Assembly: GCA_963969365.1 (NCBI GenBank)
Contig: OZ017747.1
Span: 1,488,001 to 1,552,000, forward strand
Direction of reading: 5' to 3'
DNA length: 64,000 bases
DNA from: Asterochloris sp. CNOR1
Lineage: Eukaryota > Chlorophyta > Trebouxiophyceae > Trebouxiales > Trebouxiaceae
Shown: positions 34,960 to 47,034 of the stretch, piece by piece
Position numbering within the stretch: position 1 is the first letter of the stretch
Layout: each line of letters opens with the position of its first letter
Program-made: the position numbers and the translations under genes
The notes under the pieces: generated by a model
The model's input: only the letters and a program-made list of their open reading frames with translations
The model's database searches: none
What the model was told of the DNA's origin: nothing

Positions 34960-37900
34960 ATGGACATCCGCAGGGTCCTCCTGCTGATCCTTGCCATCGT
35001 TGCATCGATCTCAATGGGTGCTTGCCAGAACTCAGGTGAGCTGCTGGGCCGTCAGGCCTCCCTGTTGCTGCTCATGCTCGCTTGCTGGAGGTTGGTGGCG
35101 CATTGCTTTCCACTGCGTGTCTATGTCTGCCCCTGTATCCTCAGCAGTCAGCCTGACCATTGCAGTTGCAGTACACCTTACAACATGTGTCCTGCCTGTA
35201 ACACCGCTCTGTCCCTTGCAGGCAGTGCTGCTGCACCCAGCAGCAGCCTGGATAAGAGCCCCTCGCCAACGTACACGCCAAGTCCAGTGTACACGCCATA
35301 CCCCACCAGCAGCTACACCCCAGCGCCATCCACTGCAGTGCCCTCAACAGCGCCGCCCACCACAGCGCCGTTGACCTCAGCTCCAGCCACTACAGCGCCA
35401 GCACCCACTGCAGCGCCGGAGAAGTCGGCCCTGAATGTCATCATCAGGCTGGTCGGGCCGGGCATCTGGCCTTTTGGCACAGGTGAGACGCACAGCAGGT
35501 GCCCCAGGCACATCGAGACTGGCAGCCTGGCCCGCCAGCTAGGCTTCTCACCAAATGCTGAGGGTCAACAGTGGGGCCAGGCCCTGGAGGTGCTGACCTC
35601 GTGGCACAGGTGAAGCGCACCCAGACTGGCAGCAGAGGTTGCCTGCTTCAAGTAATCTGCAGACGGGTGTGTCTGTGCAAGGGGTTTGGGGAATGTGATG
35701 GCCAGCTGTCCCGAGGGAGGCACACCTGGACAATTGGTCAACTCAGACAGCTGGAGCATGCAGGTGCACAAGGCCAACCCCCAAAGCTGGAGTATGCAGA
35801 TGCATCATGCAGCAGAGACTGCTGCAGGTCACTGGTGGTGAACGTGCCTGCAGCAGCAGAGGCATGCAAAGCTGCCGTGCACCAAACACTCCGAGCCTGT
35901 GCACGCTATTGCCCTGCAGGGAGGCAAGCCGCGCTGGTATCTGCGCTGGCCAGCAGCCTCAGCAGCATGGTGTCAGCTGCCGACATATCTGTGACCAGCG
36001 TGACCCAGCCAGCCAGCTTCAGGCGCTCGCTGCTGTGGGAGGCTGAGCCCCTGGATGGCAGCTGGGAGCCAGAGCGCAGGAAAGTGTCAGGGGGCAGCCT
36101 CTTTGGCAGCAGCAGGCCTGTGGACTTCAGCCCGTGTGCTGATGCTGATGAGAAGGCAGCCCTGTTCGGCGTGCGCAAGTTCCAGGTGCAGGCGGCTCAC
36201 AACCTCAACCTGCAGGGCCACCAGGTGCCGCTGCTGCAGGACGTTTGTTCACTGCCAGTCATGATCCTGCTGTGGGAGCCCTGCCCGATGATGCTGCCCA
36301 TGTCCATCCCTGGGATGTCAGTGCTCGCTCGCAGAGCAGCATCTCTATGAAATGCCTCTGCACTTCACCATTGCAGGGATGTCCAAGAGAACCCTCCATG
36401 CTGCAGGTCCCAATGGACATTGTGGCGCGGGCTCGGCGGCGACCAAACACCATCGAGGACGCTGCACCAGCAGCACTCTGGCAGCCACTGCTCCCAGCTG
36501 CGGAGTCCCTGCATAGGACAGTCCAGCGGCACCTGCTGCAGACAGAGTCTGTGAGCGCCGCAGACGTAGCGATGCAGTTCGATGCAGGGAGCAATGAAAA
36601 TGTGCAGACGGTTCAGAACGCTCTGCAGGCGGCCCTGTCCCAGAGTGCCCTCAAGGTGCGCACTTGAAAGCTGTCTGCTGCAGCCCTGCAAATGTGCTGC
36701 AGCCCTGAAGCTGTTGCTGAGTGGCCGTCCTTAGAGCCTACACAACAGCTGATTTGGCAAAGATGGCTCCATGGCTGGTGCACCTGCTTGCTTGTCTCAA
36801 CTCCCACGCTACTCTGTTATGCATCAGGGCAGGCCACCACGCTCCCACCAGCACCAGCAATTACCAGCTTGCACCGTGCTGTGCTGCATGCAAGACCTGA
36901 TGGCTGGTCCCTCCTCCAGGTGGCGCTGCTTGCGCAAGGCATCAACGCGACCAGCATCACACTGCAGTCCTCAGATGCGGCTGTGCCCTCATCCACCCAG
37001 AACTGTGCGCAAGGCTCCGTGTCAGGCGCCTGTATAGGTGGGCTCCGCCCCTCTGACAGTCATGCTGACAGTCATGGGTGCTCTGCTGCATCGACCATGT
37101 TCTGCTGGCTGCCTCCGCCCTACAGGGGAACCTTGTGAGATCCTGTTCTGTGGGTCCTGAAGCCTGACAAGGCAACGTAGCCCCTTCGGGTGGCAAAGGA
37201 GCACTGCTGAGCACTTCCTGTCCCTTATGCAGGGTCCGCTCATCGTGGGGTGCCGGTCGCTGTGGTTGCTGTGATAGCAGTGGTGTGCGCTGTCCTGTTG
37301 GCTGCAGCGATCACACTGTCAGTGTTCTACTGCTGCTGGCGCAAGCACAGGGGCAAGCAGGAGGGCTTCCTGGAGATGAGTGATGGCAAGGCTGCTTTTG
37401 CCAACCAGAAGCCAGCTGAGATGAACTCTCAAGCAGCATTCAGGTGAGCCCTGTCCTGCTGAGAACCACAGCACTGCATGATGCAAGGCCAACGTGCTCT
37501 GGGCAGGGGCACAGGCAACAGAAGCTGTGGCCAGCATGGCTGCCAAGTATGCCTCTGCCTTCTGCTGCAGGGCACAGCCTCTCAAGCCTGCCACGGACAG
37601 CCCACTCAATCCCAGCAGCCCTCCCAGTTCATCTGTCCAGGCCATAGCAGGTGGCAGCATTGCCAGCAGCGCAGGCCCCCAGGAGCAGGACTCTGTCACC
37701 CAGCCCCTGCGGCGGGCCGCCCCTGTGGGTGAGCGTCATGCTTTGCAGAGGGCATGCTGCAGGACTCCATCGTGCCCCCTCAAGACAACCAGTTACTTTT
37801 GTTTCCACCTTGTAAAAGCGTCTGCGTGTCCATCCAGATGGAAGTGACCCTCTTTTGCTGTGACAGGCACCCCAGCAGAGGTCACACAGCCACCAGCTGA

Positions 37901-40544
37901 CATGCTGCGCAGCAGCAGCGAGCACAGGTCTGTCATCAGGGCTGCAGCTGCACAGCCTGATATCACGGCCAGCCGCGCTGGTCCAGCAGGGGCTGTCTTC
38001 CTGACCCCCCACCTGCCGGCGGGCAGCGATGTGCAGAGCCGCATTGCTGCTGCCAACGCCTCGATCCAAGCCTTCCAGGACCAGCTCAATGCTACAAGTG
38101 CACAGGTGAGCTGCAACAGATGTGGGAGGCTATTGTCTGGGCAACACGCATTTGCGGCTACGGCGGTCTGCAAGCGTGGCTTTCTGACTCAAGGCTTGAC
38201 TGGAATGGCAGCCACCAAACCCTCCAAAATGTTTATGTGCAGGGTTCTTGCTGATGCCTGCCAACGCAGTTGCTGAGTACTCAGCGTGCTTCATGTCATG
38301 TACGCTTCCCCAAGCATCAGCTAGACGAGTCACTGCCATGTATAGGTCAGCATCGAGCGCCTGCTGGCAAGGCACCAGGCGGCGGCACATCCCCTGCTCA
38401 ACCCCCAGGCCCGGGGCAGCCGCGCCAGCCATGCTATGGAGGCGGCCATGCACTACATCACCTCCAGCAGTCTCTTTGCAGGCAGGCCCATACCTGCCTT
38501 GAGAGTCTCGCACGAAGCACCGTCAGGCTCTGCCCCTGGCGTCTTCCTCTTGGGAACCACCAAACTACCCTGTCATGCACTGTATCACCTTGAGATGCTT
38601 TTGTGTTGGCAGGTCCCAGCGCTGGACTGCGTGATCCCTGCCTACACACCATGATGCAATGCCTGCTTGCTTTGAGCCTGCTTTGCATGGGCAGTGTGTA
38701 TGCAAGGCGGGGCTTTCAGCGTCTCCCCATCAGCAACTGAACTGTCCTTACCAGGCTGCACACTTGATTTCCACAGAAGTGTGCCTGCAGGCAAGTATGT
38801 GATGGAGGGCGGCAAGGTCGTCGGCGATTGCGCAGTGACGGTGAATGGGCGCAGGCAGCCATGGGAGAGGCACGGCGAGGTGGGTGACACCCAGGCAGGA
38901 GTGCGGCAGTGCCAGGAGCACGCCCTGCTGTGGCTGTGCATGCTTTCATGGTGCTGTGAGCATGCCATGCTACCTTGCTGCCTCAGTCCTGCTCAGCATC
39001 ACTGCGCTATTCTGGTGCAGGTGCTGCTCAAGTTCTTCATGCTGCCGGCTGACTTCAAGCATGAACGGGCCTTATTCAGTGGCTTCGTCCACGGCAGCTT
39101 TGTGCCAGGTATGCCAGCAAGCCTGCAAGACCTTCCCTGGAGGCCACTCATGCACTGTGGACTGGCATCTTGCCCATGACGACTGACACCTGCAGGCTGC
39201 ATCTGCTGCCCCTGAGGCAGAGCTGGGGCTACAGCTGCAGCACCCTCCATGCTGCCTGTGCAGGTGTGTGTGACATCTTTGAGGCTGGTGATGTGGAGTC
39301 CGAGGTTGACGGCGGCAACCCTGCCTGCATTGTGATGCAGCGTGGCAGCCTCAGCCTGGCAGACTGGCTGTCCAAGATGGAGAGCAGCCCCAGCGCCCTG
39401 GGCCGCAAGAACATGCTGTTCCAGCTGGCTGAAGGACTGAACTACCTGCATGCAAGGCAAGTCTCACTTCAGCTCGCTATGCCACATTCTGGTTTGAGGA
39501 GGGCTTCCAATATACTAACTTGCTGGGTGGACCCTCCCTGCGTGCCACCTGCCTCCCCTTGTTCAAGAACGGTGCCATCTTCACACAATGGCATATGATC
39601 CAATGTCCTGGTGCTCGAAGTGGGCTGCTGTGGGGTCTCAACTGGGGTGCATGTGTACAACCAAGCTTCTGCTGGTGCCTGCAGGAACATTGTGCACCGC
39701 AGCGTGGAGCCAGCCCACATCCAATTCTTTGAGAAGCAGAAGCGCTGGCTGCTGGCAGACTTCAGCAAGTGGGCGCGGCGGGGCACAGAGTCCCCAGTGG
39801 TGTTCTCCCTGCGCCATGCAGCTCCTGAGGTGGGTGCTGACGTGCCGAATCGCTGCGCCTTTCCTTCACCAAACAGCAGGAGGCCCAATCCACCAGCAGC
39901 CTGCAGACAAGCAGAGCTCCTTCCGATAACATCAGGTTGAAAGCGTATGTGTTATATGCTGCTGGGCTGCGATGACCCTCCAGCCTGGACTCAACAGACA
40001 TGTTCTGCCTGCAGTTGATCACAGCTGCTGCCTGGGGGGCCATGACACGCGCTCAGGGGTCTGCTGGACCCACTTACCTCATCACTGATCCAGCAGTGGA
40101 CATGTGGGCTCTGGGTGCTGTGGCCTGGGAGGCCTTCACGGGCAAGCCCCTCTTTGGGGACCAGTTCAGCGATGCTGATGTCATGGCCATGCTGCTGGGG
40201 CAGCAGCAGCTGCCGTTTGAAAGAGACACGAGTCTGTTTGTGCTGTTTTCAGACCCTCAGGTGAGCACAGCAACGCTTTCTGCTGTCTTGAAGGTCTTGC
40301 AATGAAGCCACATCCGCCAGGAGAGTCACTCACATGTTCAGGCGCAACAGCTTTGTAGATGGTGTTGGCTGCTCCTGTTTGCCGCTGCACATACCAAGCG
40401 GCCTTGCTCTTGTCTGACACTTTGTGGTTTCCCATTGGGCAGGCTGCAAACCTGGTGAGGAATCTGCTGGTCAGGCGTCCAGAGCAGAGGTGGCCAATCG
40501 TCAAGGTGCTGCAGGCGATTGCCAGCCTTTCAGCTGATGATTGA
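34960..40544 (+). CDS. Transmembrane receptor-like pseudokinase with extensin-like stalk (858 aa)
   Basis: Fifteen phase-consistent exons: 34960-35035, 35222-35482, 35920-36185, 36407-36655, 36920-37037, 37233-37443, 37571-37728, 37867-38105, 38346-38481, 38791-38879, 39021-39108, 39264-39456, 39685-39829, 40015-40260, 40443-40544. Signal peptide MDIRRVLLLILAIVASISMG is followed by a Pro/Ser/Thr/Tyr stalk (SPSPTYTPSPVYTPYPTSSY) like hydroxyproline-rich wall proteins, then about 200 ectodomain residues of unknown fold. One membrane helix (about 330-354, VAVVAVIAVVCAVLLAAAI) ends in CCWRKHRGK. The cytoplasmic kinase domain keeps the VLLKFF lysine, a helix C-like FKHERALF, LNYLHARNIVH, a DFS, an APE (RHAAPE) and VDMWALGAVAWEAFTGKPLF. 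The catalytic loop reads HRSVEPAHI instead of HRDLKPxNI, so Asp, Lys and Asn are all replaced: a pseudokinase. The HAR|N join needs a GC donor at 39457. The 38481/38791 join also needs a GC donor and is less sure. Confidence 0.87.
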
Positions 40545-40570
40545 AAGCGGCACACACCACACAACTAATT

Positions 40571-40575
40571 TGTAA
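40571..40575 (+). terminator. TGTAA poly(A) signal of the receptor pseudokinase gene
   Basis: TGTAA, the usual chlorophyte polyadenylation signal, lies 27 bp after the stop codon. Cleavage normally follows 10-20 bases later. It is one of only two clear cases near stop codons in this window. Confidence 0.6.
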
Positions 40576-40799
40576 CAACAGCATTCACCCCTTCTCACTG
40601 CTTCCCCCTGGCCCCTCTCTCATCTGTGCAAAGGTTGTCCCCGTCCAGCCGATTCATGGCTAATTTTGAGCAATGAGTGTGAATCCAGCTGCATGCGTAC
40701 ATATGACAATGACTGGCGCTACGGCTGAAAGACTGCTTATATAGGAGCAGCTGTTCGTGTTTTGGTGATGCAAATTCATGATAGAGTGCTGTGCTGCTG

Positions 40800-43700
40800 T
40801 CATGTATTTGCTGCGTCTGTGTGCTGGAGTGCTGTCAGCAGCGTCCTCAAATTATCCTCATTTTGTGAAGTGATTGCCCCTGTCTGTGTGTAAAACTCCA
40901 TGCATTCCTGTATTGCCCTTGTGACAGGCTGCAGACTGCCAAGCTGCTGAGCAGCCTCCAACTGCAGCTCTGGGCTGCCCTCAACCACAAAGCCAAGCAG
41001 CAGTGCTGTGTACATGTGCACCACCCCGGCTGCTGTGTCATCCTCCTGAGCTTGCAGCTGCTGCTCAGTGACCTCATCACTTGGCCAACGGGGCAAGTGC
41101 GGGCATTCACTCAATTGCTTGCCAGGCCTTGCAGTAGCCTGTAGTGCAGAGAGAGGCGCGCTTGCAGCAGAGACACAGCAAGTTTGCAATGGCTTCTATG
41201 CTGTGATGGCATGCTGCTGCTCTTCTGCAGCGATGCAGGCACCAGCTGCTACATGCAATAAAACCAGCAGCAAGCCAGACCATGTAACAGCAGCAGGAGC
41301 AACGGCCTCCAGCAGAGAGCTTGGCCTCCAATGAGACAGCTTGCTGGAAGGTGAGACTGCCATACCTGCATGAGGCGTGCCAGCAGCCCCACAGCAGTGG
41401 TGCCCTGGCTGCTGCCGATTGGCTGTGCCGCAATCTGCAGCGTCTGCAGGGACTGCCTGTGGGTTGAGCTGCCCTCTGCTAGGTTGATGAGGAGGCCGAG
41501 CGCCGCATTGACGGTGTCAATGTGCAGCAGCACCTGCCTCCTGTCCGCAGCAAGGGCCACTGTTCCAGCACCTGCAAGCATGTGGGAACCCACTTCGCGG
41601 GCGCTGCCAGTTTTGAAGAGTTGCATGCTGCATCTCATCAGTTTGTCACCGCTGCTTGCCAGCACTGGGCTCCCAGGGGCCTGTACGTCGTTGCTTTGGT
41701 ACCCGGCAGCTCCTTCTAGTGCAATGGCAACAACAGAGGTAAAGCAGGCCTCTCCTGAATGTCCAAGAAACTGCAGCAAATTCACAGTGGGCTTTTCTCA
41801 CCTTGAACATGGCCCCTGCCCTGCAATAGGGTGCCACTGATGACATTCATGGCCAGCTGCAGCCCCTGGCCCTTGTGCACGGCAGTGCAACCTGCTGGGC
41901 CGCCCTGCGTGATGTTCACCAGCACCGCCAGAGCCGCCTGGAGGCAGGCCTCTGTCCTGCGATGCAGCCCTGCAGCCGGCCACGCTCCAATCAGACCTCA
42001 CACTGTCGCACAAGGTGCCATGCCAGCGGATTGCAGGCTGCTGTGTTGCAATGCTGTCCTGCAGGTCTGAAAGATGCAGGCCCACCACTTTGCTCTGCCC
42101 TGTGCACGGTGTGCAGTTGAAACAATGGCCACCGCACCTGTTGCTGTAGCAGAGCTGCTGCAGCCGACCCTTTGCTGTACAGCAAACAGGGCGCCAGCCA
42201 CCCAACACAGCCACTGGGGAAAGGACTGCTCAGGTGACCCTGCTGCAGCTGCGCTGCAGTCAGGGGGCTGCCTGGTGGGCTTTTGAATCCTCCCAGGCAT
42301 TTGCAGGCCAGCCAAGCCCTCCTCTTCAGCTGCTGTTGCAAAGGTGGCATTCTCCAAAACCGCCAAGCAGTGGTGGAGGCCCCACAGATGCCTGCAGGGC
42401 AAGTACCAATCTTGCTACCCTGGGGACTTCCTGCCATGACTTTCCAGGTCTCGCTAAGGAAGCTGCATAGGGTTGGCGGCTGCACAGGTGGCATCGGGAA
42501 TGTTATGGGTGGCCTGGATGTGAGCCAAGCCCACCTGACACAGGTGGGTTTCCTGCCAGGATTGCCAGAATGCAAGGCCGCCGCACAACATTGATGGTGG
42601 TTGCAGAATTGTCATGGTCATGGGGTTGCAGGTGGTGTGCACGGCAGGACGCCTAAATGTGAAGCAAGCCCACCTGGCATTAGCTGAGCTGCCAGCTGCT
42701 ACAGCTGGCTCCGGGCAGGCAGCCTGCCAGCTGCACGCATGATGGCTGGCCCTGGCGCACACCACCTGCAACCCCTGCCCGCTGGAAAGCAGGCGCTTAA
42801 CCTCGGTGGAGGAGGCACCGGCCTCGGGGGCTGTGGCCACTGCAGCCGAGGCCAGCCAGAGTGTAGGCACAGATTCGCAAATGGCATCAGCAGGCAGCAC
42901 TTGCTTGGCAGGCCCTGATGAGCTGTTGCTGATGAACTATCGAAGCACTTCAACCAAATCAATTACATTGATGCAGTTGAGGGCACATCTACCACAATCC
43001 ATGGCAGACATGTGCCCCGCTCACAGTGCAAAGTGAAGGGCAGAGGTGCGCTGCTGAGGTTTACAGGCAGCAGCAAGAATGCACTCCGACCAGAGACTTG
43101 CCTTTGAGAACTACGAGGGCCACAGAGGCTGGCGTCAGAGCCTCTGCGCTGGGCAGCAGTTGGGAGGGGACAGGCCCTTTAAGCAGCCTGGTGATGCGCG
43201 CACATGCTGCATGGGCAGGACCTGGGGTGCTGCAGGCGGAAGGGCTGGCTGCAGGAACCTGCAGGGCAGCAGGCGCTGGTACATGCGTCTACTGTGCCCA
43301 ATGTGTGTTGTACTGGTTCCGCATGACGGGCATCGTGAAATATGGGCAGCGCTTGTGCAGGGCGCTGACAGCTACCGTCAGGATGGGAAGCAGTACTGGT
43401 GCTTGTGCTAGCAGCTGACAAGGCCCTGGATGGGCTCTGCTTTGCACATGCTGGCAACCATCAACCACACTTCCGCTTCAGACACCGGTGCCAAGACAAA
43501 GTACCATGTCTCACCTGCAGCAGTTTGGCCAGCAGCTGGGCGGCCGGCGCAGTGGCCAGCACTAGGCGGCTGGCGCTGTCGCCCTGCGCATGTGCTAGCA
43601 GCATTGCGCAGAAGGCCAGCGCACAGAAAGGGTCCTTCTCCAGCGGCAGCCTGAGGCCAGCCTCCATGCACTCAGCAAACAGGCCATCTGTCCTGCATGT

Positions 43701-45889
43701 AGGCACAGTCAAAGCATGGCTGCAGCCTTTGGACGCGTGACCCCTGCCCTGCCTACGTGCTGCTCGTCCTGCGGGCAGCCAACCCTACTTGGGCTGCCTC
43801 CACATGAGCCTGGCAGGAAGGTGGGAGGGTTTGGTGTGCCCTGAAGACGCACCCTCAGCTACTGGAAGAGAAACGGAAGTGGCCAAGGTCAGACGGCTTG
43901 TGCACCAAGGGGGAGAGAGACAGGGGGAGAGAGACAGAGAGGGTGGAATGTGCATTATGCATGGCTGCATCGCAGACTAGCACCTGTGCTACAGCCCGCT
44001 CAAATGCACAAGGCTCCTGTATGCTGCACAAGGCTCTTGTATGCTGTGGCCGCAGTGCCGGCAGCCCGCCTGCAGGGTGAGGCAGCCCCTCCGCTGGCTG
44101 TATGGCTCAGGCAGCACCACAACTGCAGCAGCCCATGTCTGCACACACTAGGCCCAAGCACAATGCTCCCATCCCCACCTGAGGGCCTGGCGCCCCCTGC
44201 GCTGGCTGCACAGCTCTGCCAGGGTGGCTGCGCTGCAACACCAGGTGGCTGCCCCACTGGCAGTGGACAGGCCATCTAGCGCAAAAGTGATGGAGTCCAC
44301 CAGCTGGAAGTGCTCCCCGCTGGCCTGCACCTGCAGCAAGCCCAACAAGGCGCATCAGACAACTCCTACAGAAGCGCCAGCATGGTGGGCATTACCACCG
44401 CCTAAAGACATCTGGGATGGGAGTCGCACGCACCTCAAGAATTTGGGCACCAAGCACAAGAGCCAGAGTTCAACGCTCAGCTGAGTGCAGCCCGTGGGCA
44501 GCGCAGCTTTGAGGGAAGCATCATCAACGTGAACCGCCGTCACACACCAATGTGGTGTGTGTGCAGCAATGTGGGTTGACGACCCTGGGGTCTGCCTGAA
44601 ACAGGCACTCCAGTGACACTGCATCGGCTGACCTCCATCACTGTGGCAGCCTGCTTGAGGTCATCAGCTGACAGCTTGACGCTGCTGCCTCCGCTACTGG
44701 CGCCCATGCCCCTGGGCCCAGATTTCTTTCTGCTGCTGCCGCTGGAGCCACGCTGGGCCAGCATTCTGCGCTGCTGGGCGTCCTGCATGGATTCCATGCT
44801 GCAGCCTCATCAAACTCTGGGCCCATGCAGCGTGACGTGCAGCTAACCCATGCATCCTGCATGGGCCCAGATGTGGCTGCAGAGGGTGTGCAGTGCACCA
44901 TGCAGGGAGCAGCAATGACCTGGCACCGCACGCTGCTGGCCAGTCGCCAAGCCGAAGGTGCCTGGCGCACAGCAGCAGGTCCGCGCAGAACAAGAAGGGC
45001 ACACAGAGGGACACACCTGCACTTCTGCAAGCCCCAGAGTGGCAGCTTTCCGCTTGCTGCTCAATAGCGTTGCTGGGGCCCTAGGGGGCTGGGCCCCACC
45101 AGGCTGCTGGGCTCTGGGGGCCGCGGTCTCTGTGCCGCTTGAGAACATTTCAGCACTGCGCTGCAGCCAATTGGGGAGGCCCCTTTGCAGAGTGTCCGCC
45201 TGGGTCTCTGCATCAGGCTGCTGCCGGCCTGCGGCAGCAAAGGCATTGCCAATGCATCCTGATCCCAGCTGTGAGCTTGCGCTGCCTCTCTGGCTGGCAG
45301 AAGAGTCAGCGGCAGGCAGCTGCAGGCGTGCTGGGCAGCGCTGTGCAGCAGCTGCTAGCAAGGCCTGTGCACCTGGGCTGGGCCCAGACGGAGGCCCTAC
45401 CAGCAGAGGCTTTGCGATTGGATGCCTCCTGTTGGGCAGGGGACTGCCGGCAGGCTCATCATCCTCCAAGGACACTTTGTGTGAAAGTGAGTTGTCCCCC
45501 AGACGGGCCTGCTCTGGGGAGATCTCCGGTGCTGCCAATGACTGCAAGGCCGCTGGCAGCGGTTGCACAAGGGCGTCAGGTTCGTCGGGGAAAGCAAAGG
45601 GATCTGCCGCTGATAGCGCGGCCTGACGAACAGGCTGCGCTGGGCTCTGCTGGGGCGATCGGGGCCCAGTGGCCCGCGCTCGTGAGCATTTGCCATCGGA
45701 GAAGGTGCTGGGGCTGCCAGGAGAGGCCTCAGTGAAGGCAATGCTCTCAGACTCCTGGCTGTGCGGGTCGCAGTCTGAGAGCGCACACGGTGACTGGCAC
45801 TGCGGCGCGCTCCTGCCTGTTGCCTGATGGCTGCCCCTCCTGCTGAATGTGATCACACTTTTGGATGCTACGCCAGTTGGAGGGACCAT
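40800..45889 (-). CDS. WAPL: WAPL-type cohesin release factor
   Basis: WAPL opens cohesin rings with PDS5 to release chromatin in prophase and through interphase. The long first exon (45017-45889) is Ser/Pro-rich and disordered, with SVITFSRRGS near its start (compare VRTYGRR of plant WAPL, from memory) and DPFAFPDEPD, like the plant DPxAFDE motif. Supported domain exons: about 44636-44790 (SMQDAQQRRMLAQ), 44179-44330 (LVDSITFALDGLS, a WAPL hallmark), 43515-43692, 42766-about 42905, about 42287-42400 (HHCLAVLENATF), 41802-41956 (ALAVLVNITQGGP), 41366-41770 (LGLLINLAEGSSTHRQSL) and 40800-41138 (HMYTALLLGFVVEGSP). Their order matches the helical WAPL domain. Start is the first in-frame ATG. The link between exon 1 and the 44.7-kb exon does not fit in phase, so at least one small exon or boundary is missed there. 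Confidence 0.85.
42622..42775. repeat. 19-bp perfect inverted repeat across a WAPL 5' splice site
   Basis: Arm 42757-42775 (minus-strand sense GGGGTTGCAGGTGGTGTGC) spans the exon end and its GT donor at 42765. Arm 42622-42640 is its exact reverse complement in the downstream intron. The loop is 116 nt. In the pre-mRNA the donor would pair with the intron. Confidence 0.85.
43909..43945. repeat. GA-rich microsatellite in a WAPL intron
   Basis: GGGGGAGAGAGACA is repeated twice and followed by GAGAGGG. This is an ordinary purine-rich simple repeat; in the WAPL transcript it reads as a CU-rich tract. Confidence 0.8.
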
Positions 45890-46065
45890 GCTCACTTCTG
45901 GAGCGGGCTACATCCTCATCTCTGAAAGGCTGACAGGCATGCGCCTTGCACATCCAGGCCTGAAGCCCGCTAGTCTCGGAGCCACTTGTCTTCTTGGTAG
46001 CTGAAACAGCTGCAGAGGGCTAACAACGGGCTTGAAAGGTACAGCACTTCAGTCTGGCCTCTGCA

Positions 46066-47034
46066 TCAGAGGACCAAGAGATACAGACCCATTGGGGCAG
46101 CCCCAATGAGCAACTCTTCAAGCGGAGTCTCTTCAGGCAATGCATGCATTGGGAGTTGGTTGATGTCGGATGCAGCAAGCATAGTGCCATTTGCCATCCA
46201 CAGCTCCACAACTTCATACAGCAGTGTATGAGGGAGTGGAGGAAGACGCCTTGCAATGAATGTGAGCTAGCATCCACATGACCTGAAGCAGCATTCAGGT
46301 GCAGAAGCATTCCAACTTGTGGGCATTGGCTTGCATTTGACACAGACAGGCGGACATGCTGGCTGCACTGCATGTGGCACTTCCCCCTGTATTGCTGTAT
46401 CAACCGCAGGCAGAGCTAGCTTCTGACCCCAATTGCCTCCCTGACCAGGCCTTGGCCTAGTGGCCCTCAAGTCTGACTTCCTGGCCAGGTGAGCACCAAT
46501 TGTGCCCCTACTAACAGCAGATATACGACCCGGCTATCAACCATTAGGCAGTGCTCAGTGGAAGGCTGTAGATGCCGGCAATGGCATGATTGCCAGTCCA
46601 GATCTGATAACAGCAGGCATATCAGAAGTACAACTTCTCATGCCCTGACAGTCATCGGTAAGGACTTTGTCAACAACCCAGCTGCTCATTGGGGACCCCA
46701 ATGAAGTAGTAGAGGCGGCAGATAGACTGATCAAGTGCTGCCACATATGACGTCCAGCAGGCAGGCAGAGCAGCAAAGCCATGGCTTCAAATGGGATTGC
46801 TTCAAGATGAGCTGCTGGTTCTGTGCTGTGCGCTTTGAAAAGGTTCACATATTGGTATGAGTGGGTAATCAGCAGCTGTGCACCGGTGGCCTCTGTGCAT
46901 TCACAGGAGCCGGCTGCATTGCTGCTTGCCTGCATGGAACAGCCATACAAGAAGCCAACTTCTAGGCAGAACTGGATGTGGCTGTGCAGCTCAAATTGAG
47001 ACCAGAAAAGCCTGCATGACCCATCTGCTAACAT
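46066..47034 (-). CDS. Possible unrecognised gene fragments in AT-richer spacer
   Basis: I do not recognise a family. Three minus-strand pieces read like coding sequence. A 46066-46266 exon after a CTAG acceptor ends in TGA and contains LPHTLLYEVVELWMANGTM, INQLPMHALPEETPLEELL and APMGLYLLVL. A 60-nt piece, 46678-46737, reads LDQSICRLYYFIGVPNEQL. A frame within about 46750-47034 contains HIQFCLEVGFLYGCSMQ, LLITHSYQYVNLFKAHS and EAIPFEAMALLLCLPAG. The region is visibly less GC-rich than its neighbours. Splice phases between pieces are unresolved. It may be a small real gene, a decayed one or a transferred fragment. Confidence 0.35.

Noticed and set aside
38482-38487. Fifth GC donor (CAG|GCAGGC) in the pseudokinase gene
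   Set aside because: The phase fits and no GT donor is obvious, but the donor is off-consensus and the joined sequence is not conserved enough to prove it, so it is not counted among the GC-AG findings.
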